DNA of 64,000 bases, taken from assembly GCA_964006375.1 (NCBI GenBank), contig OZ023270.1, positions 70,409,082 to 70,473,081 on the forward strand, written 5' to 3'. This DNA comes from Tillus elongatus (lineage: Eukaryota; Arthropoda; Insecta; Coleoptera; Cleridae). Of this stretch, positions 37,590 to 48,580 are shown in pieces. The notes below the pieces were generated by a model that was given only the letters and a program-made list of their open reading frames with translations, did no database searches and was not told the origin of the DNA. A program made the translations under genes and the position numbers. Position 1 is the stretch's first letter. Each line of letters begins with the position of its first letter.

Positions 37590-38690
37590 ATATCATCATC
37601 ATCATCAATCAGCCCTCTGCGTCCACTGCTGAACATAGGCCTCCCCTAGTTGAGTCCATTATTTTCTGTCTTGAGCGCTACGGATCCAGCTTTTTGTAAT
37701 TTTTGTAATGTCGTCTGTCCAGCGAGTTGGTGGTCTTCCTCTGCTTCTTTTATCGGATCTGGGTCTCCATTCAAGTCATCGTTTGGTCCACCTGTCATCT
37801 TGCATGCTAGCCACATGTCCACTCTACTTCCACTTGAGTTTTTCCACGTGTACGACCACATCAGTCGCTCCTGTTCTTCTGCGTAATTCTTCATTTCTAA
37901 TGTGGTCACGTAACGAAACGCCAAGCATCGACCTCTCCATTTTGCGCTGTGTTACTTTCAGTTTCTTAGCAGAAGCGTTGATAAGGGTTAGTGTTTCGGC
38001 GCCGTAGTTCATAACCGGTAGAACACATTGGTTGAAAACTTTTCTTTTTAAGCATATCGGAAGGTCGCTTCTGAAAACGTCTCTAAGTTTGCCGTAAGCC
38101 GCCCAGGAGAGTATAACTCTTCTGTTTATCTGGCATGTTTGGTTGGATTTAAATATGCTTATCACGTGGCCCAAATATGTGTATTTTTCTACCCATTTCA
38201 CCTCAGTGTTTTTCAATAATTAGGTTGTTACTAGGGACGAGGTTTGTCATAAATTTTATTTTTCCGATGTTCATTTTTAGACCTACTGTTGCACAGACCT
38301 CCTGAAGTTCCTGTAGCATCACTCTAATATCTTCCAAGTTGTCAGCTAGTAAGACAATGTCGTCTACAGTTTTGGTGACATCGTATCTCCCTGGCGTACT
38401 CCTCTCCCAATTTTTATAGGATTGGTGTTTTCATGTAGTTTTACCACAAGAGTAGGATTTAAATATATATTGTAGATTAGTTTTTTGTAACGATAGTCAA
38501 TACGGCATCCTTCTAGGGACTGCAACACTGCGTCCAGTTCCACAGTGTTGAAAGCTTTATGGAAGTCCACAAAAGCAAGGACAAGTGGTCTGCCATATTC
38601 GATGGTCTTTATGGTCTTTTCAATCACTGAGAATAGCAGCCGCATAATTGATAAGAATAAAGCTAGAAGCACATTATCAAGGTCAAACAA
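37590..38690 (-). pseudogene. RTE-type retrotransposon reverse transcriptase (broken)
   Basis: The minus strand reads LAFVDFHKAFNTVELDAVLQ, RGVRQGDTMSPKL, then a remnant of the (F)ADDIVLLAD box, CATVGLKMN, VEKYTYLGHVIS, INRRVILSWAAYGKLR, NQCVLPVMNYGAETLTL and RKMERSMLGVSLRDHIRN, ending with a WSGHVA..DDRWTKR tail. This is the hallmark series of RTE/BovB-like elements. Codons between SPKL and the catalytic box are deleted near 38360, removing the Phe-Ala of FADD. The 3' end at about 37590-37606 is a short GAT repeat, as usual for RTE. A frameshift lies near 37830. Confidence 0.88.
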
Positions 38691-38739
38691 ACATCACCAG
38701 GAATACTGTCTTCGGTTCAAATGAAAAGTATATATTTTC

Positions 38740-39900
38740 ATGACAGAAAAGATACAACACTTTTTATTCCACGATACAAATGAAATAACATATTTATATC
38801 TTTTTGGAGCCAGAACTTTTTTTACTTGGCCCGTGTTTCACCAGTTACTGGGATAGGTAAAGCCATATCTGAGCCTACTATAAATTGTCAAGCAACGTTT
38901 TGGATTCTGAGGATATTGTTTGCGTTGGTTGTGATGGAACAGCTACCAACACCGGTTGCAAGAGCGGTGTGATTAGATTTCTTAAACTGTATCTAGGCAG
39001 AGCACTTCAGTAGTTTTTTTGCTTATAACACGCAAATGAGTTGCCCCTAAGGCATTTGTTTACTAGTCTAGATACCCTTCTGAACCCTGACAGTACTTCG
39101 GCCCCATCGCTTTTACCACCTGTGTAAAATCTAGTGGCAGTGTTTACACCAGTGTCAGGAAGCATGCACGATTTTGAACATTTTTTCTTTAGAATTCGCA
39201 AATTGACATCCAGGAAAGTTAGCGCATTTTTGTTGGCTCGTTAGGGCCGATAAAATTTTAAGACTATTCGTTTCGACCCAGTATCCAGTCAAAACCTTGA
39301 AACTTTTGTTGAAGTATATTATGAAAGATTACGCACCTGTATGGTTCGAAATAGCAAGAAACCCTTCTTGCAAGAAGGAAGCTTCTCATTTTTTGTTTAA
39401 TTTGCATGTTCTTCTCGATACCTACCTAATGACTTTAAGGCGATAATCGATCCTGGTTTAGGAAGAGTAGGTTTTTTGATCACGCGGAAAATTAGCTTTT
39501 AACAATGATTTCGGATAACCAAAGAAACATTAGAGAACTTTGCGTCAAAGAAGCCATTCGAGCCAGAAAATGCAGTAAGACTGTACCTATCTGAATATTC
39601 AAGCCACCAAAAATAAGTTTTATTGCTACGGATTATATCGATATGATATTGTAAGCTGCCTCGCAAATTACTCTTCCACCTATTCTGGCCTTTGTAACTG
39701 ATGAAGACTTAAGGACAATGCTGACAAAGAGAAAAGAAGGAATCGGGGAATATTTAGTCGACATTTTGCCTTTTATCTGTCACACGCAGGCAGCAGAACG
39801 TTCTGTGAAAATGTTTACAGAAGTTGCCCTATCAGTGGCCGAAGAATGATATAGGGATGGTGTTATATAGAATACATTGAGTTCCAGATCAGAAATGTCT
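38740..39900 (+). pseudogene. Degraded transposon-like gene of an arthropod family (GCDGT...HTQAAERSVK)
   Basis: Scattered plus-strand pieces read EDIVCVGCDGTATNTGCKSG VIRFL, then HANELPLRHLF, later LITRKISF and finally EYLVDILPFICHTQAAERSV KMFTEVALSVAEE with RDGVI. In many arthropod genomes I recall a repeated gene family with VGCDGT-N-G-GG, LHANELPLRHL and CHTQAVERCVK-VTEA blocks in this order; its function is not established and it is presumed transposon-derived. Here it has many stops and cannot be expressed as one protein. The order of blocks is what supports the call. Confidence 0.55.
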
Positions 39901-40089
39901 TCTTTTGACATAAAACAACCCTATGCTGTTGTATAAAGTTACGATATTCAGTGATTTTGAAAGTTAGTTATTATATTAAAATGTCTTATTTCTCAAAAAT
40001 ATATCGTTTTGTACTACGTACTCTTTTGGATTCTGAGTATGTAGCTAAGAGTAATTCCAGGAGTTTTTAGACTATTAATTCCACATCGT

Positions 40090-40806
40090 CACGTGTCGAT
40101 GACAAAATATAAAAAAATGTTTCGCTTAAACGTAGTAAAAAGTGTCAAAACATATAGACAACATGATTGGGGACCGAATTTTTTTTTGTCTGTATGTCTG
40201 TTTATAGCCACCATAACTTTAGAACGAACTGACATATCGTCTTCAAATTTGGTATACAGTTAGCACCCTATAAACGAACGTACCGAATTGTTTTTGGGTT
40301 AAATCGCTCCAGGGGATAGGGGATGAATGGGGGGTGTTTGGGTGAAAATTGACATTTTTTCGTTAAAACTCGAGTAATATAACGTTTTAGGGTCTGTTTA
40401 TTAGAAAACCTTCAATTTTATCAAACATCTGGTATTTGGCGCTGAAATTAAATTAGGGGTTGAATGTGTAGGCATGGAATAGTGGTGCAAGAAATTTAGA
40501 TTTTTTTTGCTAAAACTGCGTTAAAAGTCTCAAACCACATAGGAAAGTGTATTCTGGAAAAAACTTTTTTTGTCTGTTGGTCGATCGGTCTGTCGATTTG
40601 TTAGTCTGTATGTCTGTCTTTAGTAGGCGCAATAACTTTCAAACGAATTGAGATATCATCTTCAAATTTGGTATCCAGTTAGCATCCGACAAAGGAAAGC
40701 TTAGAATTGTTTTTGGGCAATATGGCTTTAAGGGGTATGGGATAAATCAGGTGTGATTTGGTGAAAATTGAAATTTTTTCGTTAAAACTCGAGTAATATA
40801 ACGTTT
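40090..40806 (+). repeat. Tandem satellite-like array, part 1
   Basis: Two units of about 420 bases: the first with TAGCCACCATAACTTTAGAA CG, the second with TAGGCGCAATAACTTTCAAA CG. Both are followed by TTCAAATTTGGTATCCAGTT (or TATACAG) and AAACTCGAGTAATATAACGT. It is interrupted at 40807 by a retroelement and resumes at 42071. Confidence 0.85.
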
Positions 40807-42070
40807 AACGTAAAATATCTTGGGGTCGTATTGGACTCTAAGCTAACCTGGAATGGTCACATGGAGCCGCCATGGAGGTGTTGCTGGATCTGCCCCCCCT
40901 AAACTTAGTTATTATGAGGGAGGCCAGGCTAGGACTATACAGACTAGCCCGCAATGGTAGACTGAAGACCAACCCAGGCTTCAGGGGCCACTGCAAAATT
41001 CAGGAGATCATGAAGGAGCCCATGCTTGAAATGAGGTCAGACTTTGCGAGCCCGCGAATGTGCAGGAAAAACAACTTTACAGTGGAAATCCCCGACCGCG
41101 AGGCATGGCGGGAGGAGACACCGGGCATACCAATGGACGCGCTCGTCTGGTTCACGGACGGATCCGGCGGGGAGCGTGGGACGGGGGCAGGGGTTTACTC
41201 AGAAGGACCGAGGGTAAGTCATAGTATTTCCCTCGGAGCCCATGCAACGGTGTTTCAGGCCGAGATGTACGCCATCCTGCACTGTGTGCGGGGAACAAGA
41301 GGAGCGGATACACCAACAAGCGGATCCTCATAGCCACAGACAGCCAGGCAGCCCTTAAGGCACTGAGTAGTCCACGGGTAAATTCCTGGCTGGTGAGTGA
41401 GTGCCGAGACGAGACGAGCGAGCCGGCTGGGCAGAATGAGGTGACCCTCATCTGGGTGCCAGGTCACTCGGCGGTCAAAGGCAATGAAGAAGCTGACAGT
41501 CTCGGGAAGAGAGGGTCAGCAGAACCATTTAAGGGACCAAAACCGGCTCTGGGCGTGTCGAAAAGCACTGCCAGGGGAGCCATTAAGTCCTAGGTCAGAA
41601 ACCAACACAAGGTGTACTGGGCGGACTGTCCAGGGCTCAGACATGGGAAGCCAATAAGTGACGGACCCAGTTCAAAGAGAGCTGTGGAGCTGCTAAACCT
41701 TAGCAGAGCACAGCTCAGAAACACAACAGGTCTCTTGACGGGACACATGGCCGTCAACAAACACCTGCATAAAATGGGGCGGTTCGAAGGGGACCTCGCA
41801 TGCAGACTCTGCGGCGAGGGGGAGGAATCAGCCCAGTACATCTTGTGCGAGTGTAAATCTCTGGACCGCAAAAGACAACTGATCTACGGTCAGTCTAGAC
41901 CGGAGACAGAGCAATATAAAACTTCACCCTACCAATCGCCGTGCAGACTAGTTCAAGGCACAGTGATTTTGGAATTGATGGAGTAAGACTAAGGGTATGC
42001 ACAATCAACCAAACGTTGCAGTGCTATCGGGGCGGCAAGGCCGCGGACGAGCCCTGAGGGAACAAAAAAA
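40807..42070 (+). pseudogene. LOA/R1-like retrotransposon tail: RT end, RNase H, knuckle (5'-truncated)
   Basis: The plus strand begins VKYLGVVLDSKLTWNGHME, the last part of a reverse transcriptase thumb, then carries a full RNase H domain: WFTDGSGG (Asp at 41157), FQAEMYAIL (Glu at 41262), ATDSQAALKAL (Asp at 41339) and WVPGHSAVKGNEEADSLGKR. It ends with a CRLCGEGEESAQYILCEC zinc-knuckle-like motif. All catalytic residues are present, but a frameshift near 41300 and a Trp-to-TAG change near 41590 break it. The 3' UTR ends in AACAAAAAAA. It is flanked by AACGTTT direct repeats (40800-40806 and 42071-42077), a clean target duplication in the tandem repeat. Confidence 0.92.
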
Positions 42071-42589
42071 AACGTTTCAGAAGTTTATGGGTACATGATT
42101 TTGAATATTTTCTTTGTGGTCAAGTCATGGACCCTACATTCATTCCATGAGAATGTCTTTCTGAAGAAAATATTTATCACAGCTAAGTGGAATTTGTGAT
42201 TCAACTTGCAGCACTATTTTTTCTTCCGCATCGTCACGTGTGGAAGTATCCCATCGGCGACAAAAATTTCAAAAATTTTGTTTTACTTAAACGTCGTAAA
42301 ATGTATCAAAACATATATAAAACATGATTGTGGACCGACATTTTTTTGGTCTGTCAGTCTGTATATCTATCTGTTTTTACCACGATAACTTTAGAACGAA
42401 TGTAGATATCGTCTTTAAATTTGGTATATAGTTAGCACTCGACAAACGAACGCTTTTGAGTAAAATCGCTTTGGGGGTAGGGATAAATGTGGGTGATTTG
42501 GTGAAAATTAACATTTTTCCTAAACTCGAGTAATATAACGTTTTAGGGTTGATTTACTAGAAAACGTTTAATTTCATCAAACATCTGCC
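42071..42589 (+). repeat. Tandem satellite-like array, part 2
   Basis: The array continues after the inserted retroelement with GGGTACATGATTTTGAATAT, the GGACCCTACATTCATTCCAT segment and a unit carrying ACCACGATAACTTTAGAACG. It stops at CATCAAACATCTG, where another retroelement fragment begins. Confidence 0.85.
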
Positions 42590-43369
42590 AACATCGGTAC
42601 AATACTAGAAAAGGAGGAAATTCCGTAGAAATTCCAAGGTTTGTTAAAACCGTAGGACAAAAATGCCACTTGTAGTTGGGTCCGAGGATATTCAACTTGC
42701 TTGTGGGCGATATAAGTACTGCTAACTCCATTGCATTGTTCAGGAAACAAGTGAAGAAATGGATACTGAATGAGGGCCGACGCCGTATTCATCAAATGAT
42801 TGATCTGAAGAATACCTATAGTTTCTGATTCGGTTGCTGGATTGGAATGTGTTGCTTTGCTGATGCTGTTTTTTTTTTGCTGTGTATGACACGCCGTTTT
42901 GGATATTGTCTTATGGTTATTTTTATAGCTGAAATGGTTACCTATGTCAAAACGGGAGTAGTTGTTCCCTTAAGTTAGGGTACGAATGCTGTTGCTGGCT
43001 CTCAAAGCACGGATGTTGACAAGCCGTTGTGCTTTTTGTCCTGGTTTGATGGTGTGCTTCAGTAAATGAAAATTGGTTATTGTTTAGTTACTTTATTGTT
43101 CTAGTTGTTTATTGTTTTAATCTGCAGCTAATATGTGCGTATTTGTATTCGCTTTTACGTTTGCTATGTTGCCATATATACATGTGTAGAAATCGATTAT
43201 TATGTCAGGCAGTTGTGTAATTTACGTATTTCTCACACCCACGTACAAGTCTAAGACTTATGTGGGGTTTCCTAGGTTTATCCAAATTTTGATTTTTATA
43301 TATTTTTAGTCTACAGTTGTAAATATTTATACCATTTGTATGTAATTGAATTGAATTGAATAAATCTAT

Positions 43370-43370
<1 letters not shown>
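42590..43370 (+). pseudogene. Non-LTR retrotransposon C-terminus and 3' UTR
   Basis: In-frame text ANSIALFRKQVKKWILNEGR then RRIHQMIDLKNTYSF and a stop at 42826-42828 is the C-terminal end of a non-LTR reverse transcriptase polyprotein, where S-x-x-x-F(R/K)-K-x(L/V)K is usual. About 540 bases of 3' UTR follow and run into GAATTGAATTGAATAAAT and a long ATT repeat. Upstream about 100 bases are unreadable coding remnant. Catalytic domains are absent. The repeat unit on either side (CATCTG / TATTCCGTGCTGATATT) appears split by this insertion. Confidence 0.65.
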
Positions 43371-43520
<150 letters not shown>

Positions 43521-44030
43521 CTTCTATTCCGTGCTGATATTAAATTAGTGGTTGAATGTGTGGGGGGTGGAATGTTGTTGACAAAAATCTCGAATTCTTT
43601 CTCGCTAAAACGGCGTAAAAAGTCTCAAAACATGTAGAAAACTTGATTCTGGAAGGAATTTTTTTCTATTGGTTGGTCGGTCTGTCGGCATATACGTCTG
43701 TCTGTTAATAGGCGCAATAACTTTCGAACTAATTGAGATATTATGTTAAAATTTTGTATCCAGTTTTCACCCCACAAAGGAACGCTTCGAATTATTTTCG
43801 GATAAGATTGCTTCAGGGGGTAGGGGTAAATAAGGGGTGATTTGTTGTAAACTGATGTTTTTTCAATAAAACTCGAGTAATATAACCTTTAAAAAGTTGA
43901 TGGGTACATGAATACAAATATTTTCCTTGTGGCCAAGTCATGGGCCCTAAAATAATTCCATGAGATGTCTTTCTGAAGAGAGTAAATTATCACAGCTATG
44001 TGGAAGCTATTATTTAATTTGTAGCACTAC
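43521..44030 (+). repeat. Tandem satellite-like array, part 3
   Basis: The unit resumes with GTGCTGATATTAAATTAGTG GTTG, then TAATAGGCGCAATAACTTTC GAAC and AAACTCGAGTAATATAACCT. It ends in the GGGTACATGAATAC and ATTCCATGAGATGTCTTTCT blocks. Counting across all parts, the unit types alternate A-B-A-B. Confidence 0.85.
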
Positions 44031-44283
44031 TTACAATATCAGCTCGCTGATACTCAACTCTTGTGTCCTATTACGGTTAAATCTATGAAACTATTTTTAT
44101 CATATACGAACGGTCCTAATGTGGACTTTTCTGGCTTCACAGAAGTGTTTGTTTTAGTGAATTTTCTTTTAAAAAATCACTAATGAGGAGATCCCAATTT
44201 TTAAATTTTGAAAAAATTGCTTCAAATGAGCGCTAATTAGGACCCCCAGAACACATATCCGGGGTCAGTTTCAATTTTTATAT

Positions 44284-44286
<3 letters not shown>

Positions 44287-44379
<93 letters not shown>
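44287..44379. repeat. (TA)n core of composite repeat
   Basis: About 92 bases of pure TA between standard flanks. Confidence 0.98.
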
Positions 44380-44382
<3 letters not shown>

Positions 44383-45171
44383 ACCGATAACTCAAAAAAT
44401 AATGGGCCGATTTTAATTATTTGGTGAATAAATTCCTTTTGCCAATGGCTTGGACAAGTTCGTTAGCCAGGAAAATCTGCCCAGGTTTTCCCAGAAAGTT
44501 TTGTGTTTTCTTTCGAAAAAAAAATATCTCCGGAATTAACAAAGTAAGGGCAACAAAATTTGGTACGCCGGTTTATATCCTTATAGGTAAGTTACCTACC
44601 AAAATTTAGCTATGTAGGTCAAAAGACAAAAAAAGTTATAGGCATTTAAAGAAAAATCAATTGGGGTTTTCCTCAAAACGTCAAAATTGCGATTTAAAAC
44701 GTCAAAATCGGCAACATTTAGGCAAATAACTTGAATCTAATACGGGCTATGGAAATCAAATGTCTTAAGAAGGATGTTTTACAAACCCTGAAGTCTTTGT
44801 TTGAACCGTCATTGTCGTTCATTTTACTAAAATGTTTCCAGAAAATTCATTTCAAATAGACCCTTTCTCTGATGCTTGGCAGTAGTCTTACCTATAATAG
44901 AGTTTATCGTTTAATGGTATATAATTTTTGTCGAATTTTCGTAAAAAATCAATAAAGCTCAATATATCCGTTATTATACAAGATATGAAAAAAAATGTAT
45001 ATATTAGTTATAGGGTGTCTTGAGCTACATCTAAAAAAATAAATATTTCTACAATCACAGGATGGCCCATAAGTCGTTGGTGATACAAATTTTCTTTTTT
45101 TTTTAATCAAACACGCCTTATGTTGTTGCATTTTTGCATTTTCCATCGAAATATAATGCCTGTTTGTAAGA

Positions 45172-45486
45172 AAAGAAATTCAAGTGCGTTATGGTAGCGA
45201 ATTTTGATCAAATGCTTCATATTTGAATAGCCCAATTTGCTATTAACCTATAAGGTTGACCAAGAAACGAGTTTTTCCGGGAACACTTTGTTTACTTTTG
45301 GAAATTTTTGTACATTTTCACACAATAAAGTTATTTTTATGAAACATGGCACATTGTTTTTACTATATAGGTTATACTGGTAACCAAAATTGATGCCTGC
45401 TTTCTTAAAAAGAAAACACACATATTTGCAATAAAAACATTTTTATGAAAATTGACTACCAAAACGCACTTGCCGAGTCCAGATTT
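45172..45486. repeat. MITE inside composite repeat
   Basis: Left end TCAAGTGCGTTATGGTAGCG AATTTTGAT (outer bases lost); right end TATGAAAATTGACTACCAAA ACGCACTTGC. About 310 bases, interior matching 29164-29497 in reverse. Confidence 0.8.
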
Positions 45487-45499
45487 TTTATTCTTGGAG

Positions 45500-46440
45500 A
45501 TAAGTATATACATTTGTGTTTAGTAACTATGTATTTTCTCATAACATTTTATGTTAAAGTTACCATGGAAGATAGCAAAGCAAGTGAGTAACCCTGTATA
45601 CATACCTACAACTTAGTTGCTACAAAAACATGAAATACATATTTAAATAAGGATAAACATAGTAATGAAACAAAATATTAAATATTCATTATAGAACGCT
45701 TAACAAACTATAGTCAAGTCTGAAGTAAACTGAGCACTAATTAACCGGGAAGATGCGGGTAGAAGTCATTTGTTTTTAATTGAGAGCCAACTAGATGATG
45801 CTCTCTTTACACAGATCGATAGCTGTGCTATCTGGTGTGTGTCAGAGAGAAACAGACATAGAATGCGTTGGAAAAAACAAATATAAAGGCCATTCCAATT
45901 AACAGTTTTAATAATGATATCCTAATAAAGTTTAAGTTTGTTCACACGAACTAAATGACTCAGATATTTTGAATTATTAGCAGTGTAAATTGTCAGAAAT
46001 TCATAATGGACGTTCGTTCACATTGTCTGTTAAGAACGTTTTTATGTTCCATACGTGATTGTTAATTTCGTGTATTGTTTGATTTATGGACAGAAATTTT
46101 GACATTTGCTGTGAGAAATATCTACGGACATTACATCTCTTTTCCGTTATGAGGTAGATTATGAGGCGTTGGGTATTGTTATTTGATTGGTTTACTTTTA
46201 AAATATGCGATACGTTAATGGATATCAAACGAGAAGAAAATCAGACTTGAAAACAATGTATGGGATTATTCAAAGGTGTTCTAAATTAATCGTGGAAATA
46301 AAGGAAATGTATTGAAATTTGCTAATTTATTCTCATGTTAATTTTTTTCATCTTTTATGCCTTTCGCCAACTATAAGTTAGCGTACGATATAACTCGATT
46401 ATCTATTAACGATATAAAAACAGGCCACATTCACTTTAAC
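45500..46440. other. No recognisable gene
   Basis: Unassigned A/T-rich sequence. AACCCTGTATACATACC near 45591 resembles a mariner end but has no partner. Confidence 0.4.
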
Positions 46441-46444
46441 GCCT

Positions 46445-46669
<225 letters not shown>

Positions 46670-46966
46670 ATGGCGCATTGAAAACGAAACAGACCGATTT
46701 GCGTCCAGAGAATTTTTTTTAAGAAACGCTGAAATACGTCAATTTTAATATTGAGGGGGGCATGTTTTGACATAAAACTCAACTTTGTCACATCAACCCC
46801 TCAAGGGTGGTGATAACAACCTTTATATTTTAAATAGGGAATATGAGTCGAGTGTTACACCACTTGAAAGCTCTTTCTTTTCTGAATTCAGCACATTCAT
46901 TTTTTTGCAAGTTTTATTAACTCGTTTAAAAATTATTCACAGTTGAAGATGCAAAAACGCATTTTA

Positions 46967-47056
46967 CTCATTCCGATAAGAAATGTGCTGATAGTCAATG
47001 TTTTGTTGGTTTGTAAACAAAAAATTGACTATCAGAACATTTCTTATCGGAATGAG
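46967..47056. repeat. Long hairpin in mariner family 2, copy 2
   Basis: CTCATTCCGATAAGAAATGT with CTGATAGTCAAT pairs with ATTGACTATCAG and ACATTTCTTATCGGAATGAG: about 33 bp with one mismatch and a 24-base loop. Confidence 0.92.
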
Positions 47057-47131
47057 AAATACGGTTTATTATTTCAGTTTATCGGTCGGTTTGATTAATA
47101 CTTGATAGTACTATCGAAAATTAATTTCACA

Positions 47132-48202
47132 ATGGTGTGTTCTGTAGAAGAAAGAGTTGAAATAATTACTCTTTTTTTTTCAAAAACGGTGACTGTGCCG
47201 CAAATTTGTTTAATGAACGACATCCGAACAGACATGTTAACAGAAAATACATTTTGGAGTTAGTTGCAAAGTTTCGACAAAGTGGTTCAGTAGCCAACAA
47301 AAAACGGGATCCTGAACGTGAATTTCCGGTTAGAACTGAGACTACTGAGATTGAAGTTTTAGGACAAATTGCTGCAGACCCAACTTTGAGCACGAGAAAA
47401 TTGGTCACTGTTTCAACCATCAAAAGAAGAACTATTCAGCGAATATTGATGCATCATAAATTTCACCCGTATAAAATTCATCTTGTACAACAACTGAGTG
47501 AAGATGATTTTGATCGGCGGCTGGAGTTTTGTGAAGTTATGACTGCACAAATAGCTGATAACGGGAACTTTCTGTTAAATATTTGTTTTTCAGACGAGTG
47601 TACGTTTTTATTAAACTGTACAGTCAATCGTCATAGTTCTAGTTATTAGGCAGATATTAATCCAAGAAATTTTCACGAAGTCCACACTCAAACTCCACAG
47701 AAATTGAATATCTGGACTGGCATTTTTGGAGACCGTTTAATCGGAACAATTTTTCTTGATGGCAATTTGAGTGACGAAACGTATTTAGAGTTACTAGAGG
47801 ATATCGTTTACCATCTACTAATTGACATTGTTGAAAATTATGATCGCTATGAAGAAAATTAATTAGTGTTTTAACAAGGTGGAGCTCCTCCGCATTTCTC
47901 ACAACGTGTTAGGGAGTTTTTGAACAGAGTTTCCAGTACAATGGATTGAGCGTAGAGGTGGTATTGAGTGGCCCCCTAGATCACCGGATTTAACTGCTTT
48001 AGACTTCTCTCTATGGGGTCATTTAAAGAGTAAAATTTACGCAACAGAACTGGAGTCTCTGGAAGAATTACGACGACGCATTGTTGAAGAATGCCGTCTA
48101 ATAACTCCACAAATGCACCAGAATGTCATAGCTCGTTTTGAACAACATTTTTACTTTTGTATGGAAGCTGGTGGTCAACAATTTGAACACTTACTTAACT
48201 AA
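47132..48202 (+). pseudogene. Mariner-type transposase, family 2 (broken)
   Basis: From an ATG at 47132 with a frameshift in the T run near 47170, the protein reads NERHPNRHVNRKYILELVAK and RKLVTVSTIKRRTIQRILMH HKFHPYK (DNA-binding region), then FSDECTF (first Asp). A stop at 47647 precedes PQKLNIWTGIFGDR. The second Asp is lost: the expected FQQDGAPPHF reads with a stop and Gly in place of Asp (TAACAAGGTGGAGCTCC near 47873). The third block RSPDLTALDFSLWGHLKSK is intact, with C-terminus MEAGGQQFEHLLN. Two further stops lie near 47862 and 47948. Inactive. Confidence 0.9.
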
Positions 48203-48580
48203 ATAAATATTTTTGAACGTCTGGTTTTGTTTCTTAGTTTTTTTTTAACGAAAATACGACTAATTAGTGCATTTATTATCACAATGAATGAAATGCGTTC
48301 TTGCAACGCCAACTGTGAATAGTTTTTAAACCAGTTGATAAAACTTCCAAAAAGGTTTGTGTGCTAAATTCAGAAACGAAATAGCTTTCAAATAACACTC
48401 GACCCATGTTCCCCATTTAAAATATAAGGGTTGTTATCACCATCCTTAAGGGGTTGATGTGACAAAGTTGAGTTTTATGTCAAAATACGTCAATATTAAA
48501 ATTGACGTGTTTCAGCGTTTCTTTTAAAAAAAATTCTCTGGACGCAAATCGGTCTGTTTCGTTTTCAATGCGCCAGCCTG

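Larger units (their letters stand above)
44155..45490 (+). repeat. Near-complete composite repeat copy
   Basis: Hairpin head (44155-44182), AATGAGGAGATCCC, GGGGTCAGTTTCAATTTTTA, TA core (44287-44379), CACACCGATAACTC, GGCTTGGACAAGTTCGTTAG, AACAAAGTAAGGGCAAC, AAAGTTATAGGCATTT, CCTCAAAACGTCAAAA, AGACCCTTTCTCTGATGC, then module B without its head (CAATAAAGCTCAATATATCC) and the MITE. Same order as 29140-30540 in reverse. Confidence 0.92.

Noticed and set aside
37595..37610. Short ATC/GAT repeat as an independent microsatellite
   Set aside because: It is the 3' terminal repeat of the RTE-type element, as is usual for that clade.
41590..41871. 93-codon minus-strand frame
   Set aside because: Shadow of the retroelement tail on the plus strand.
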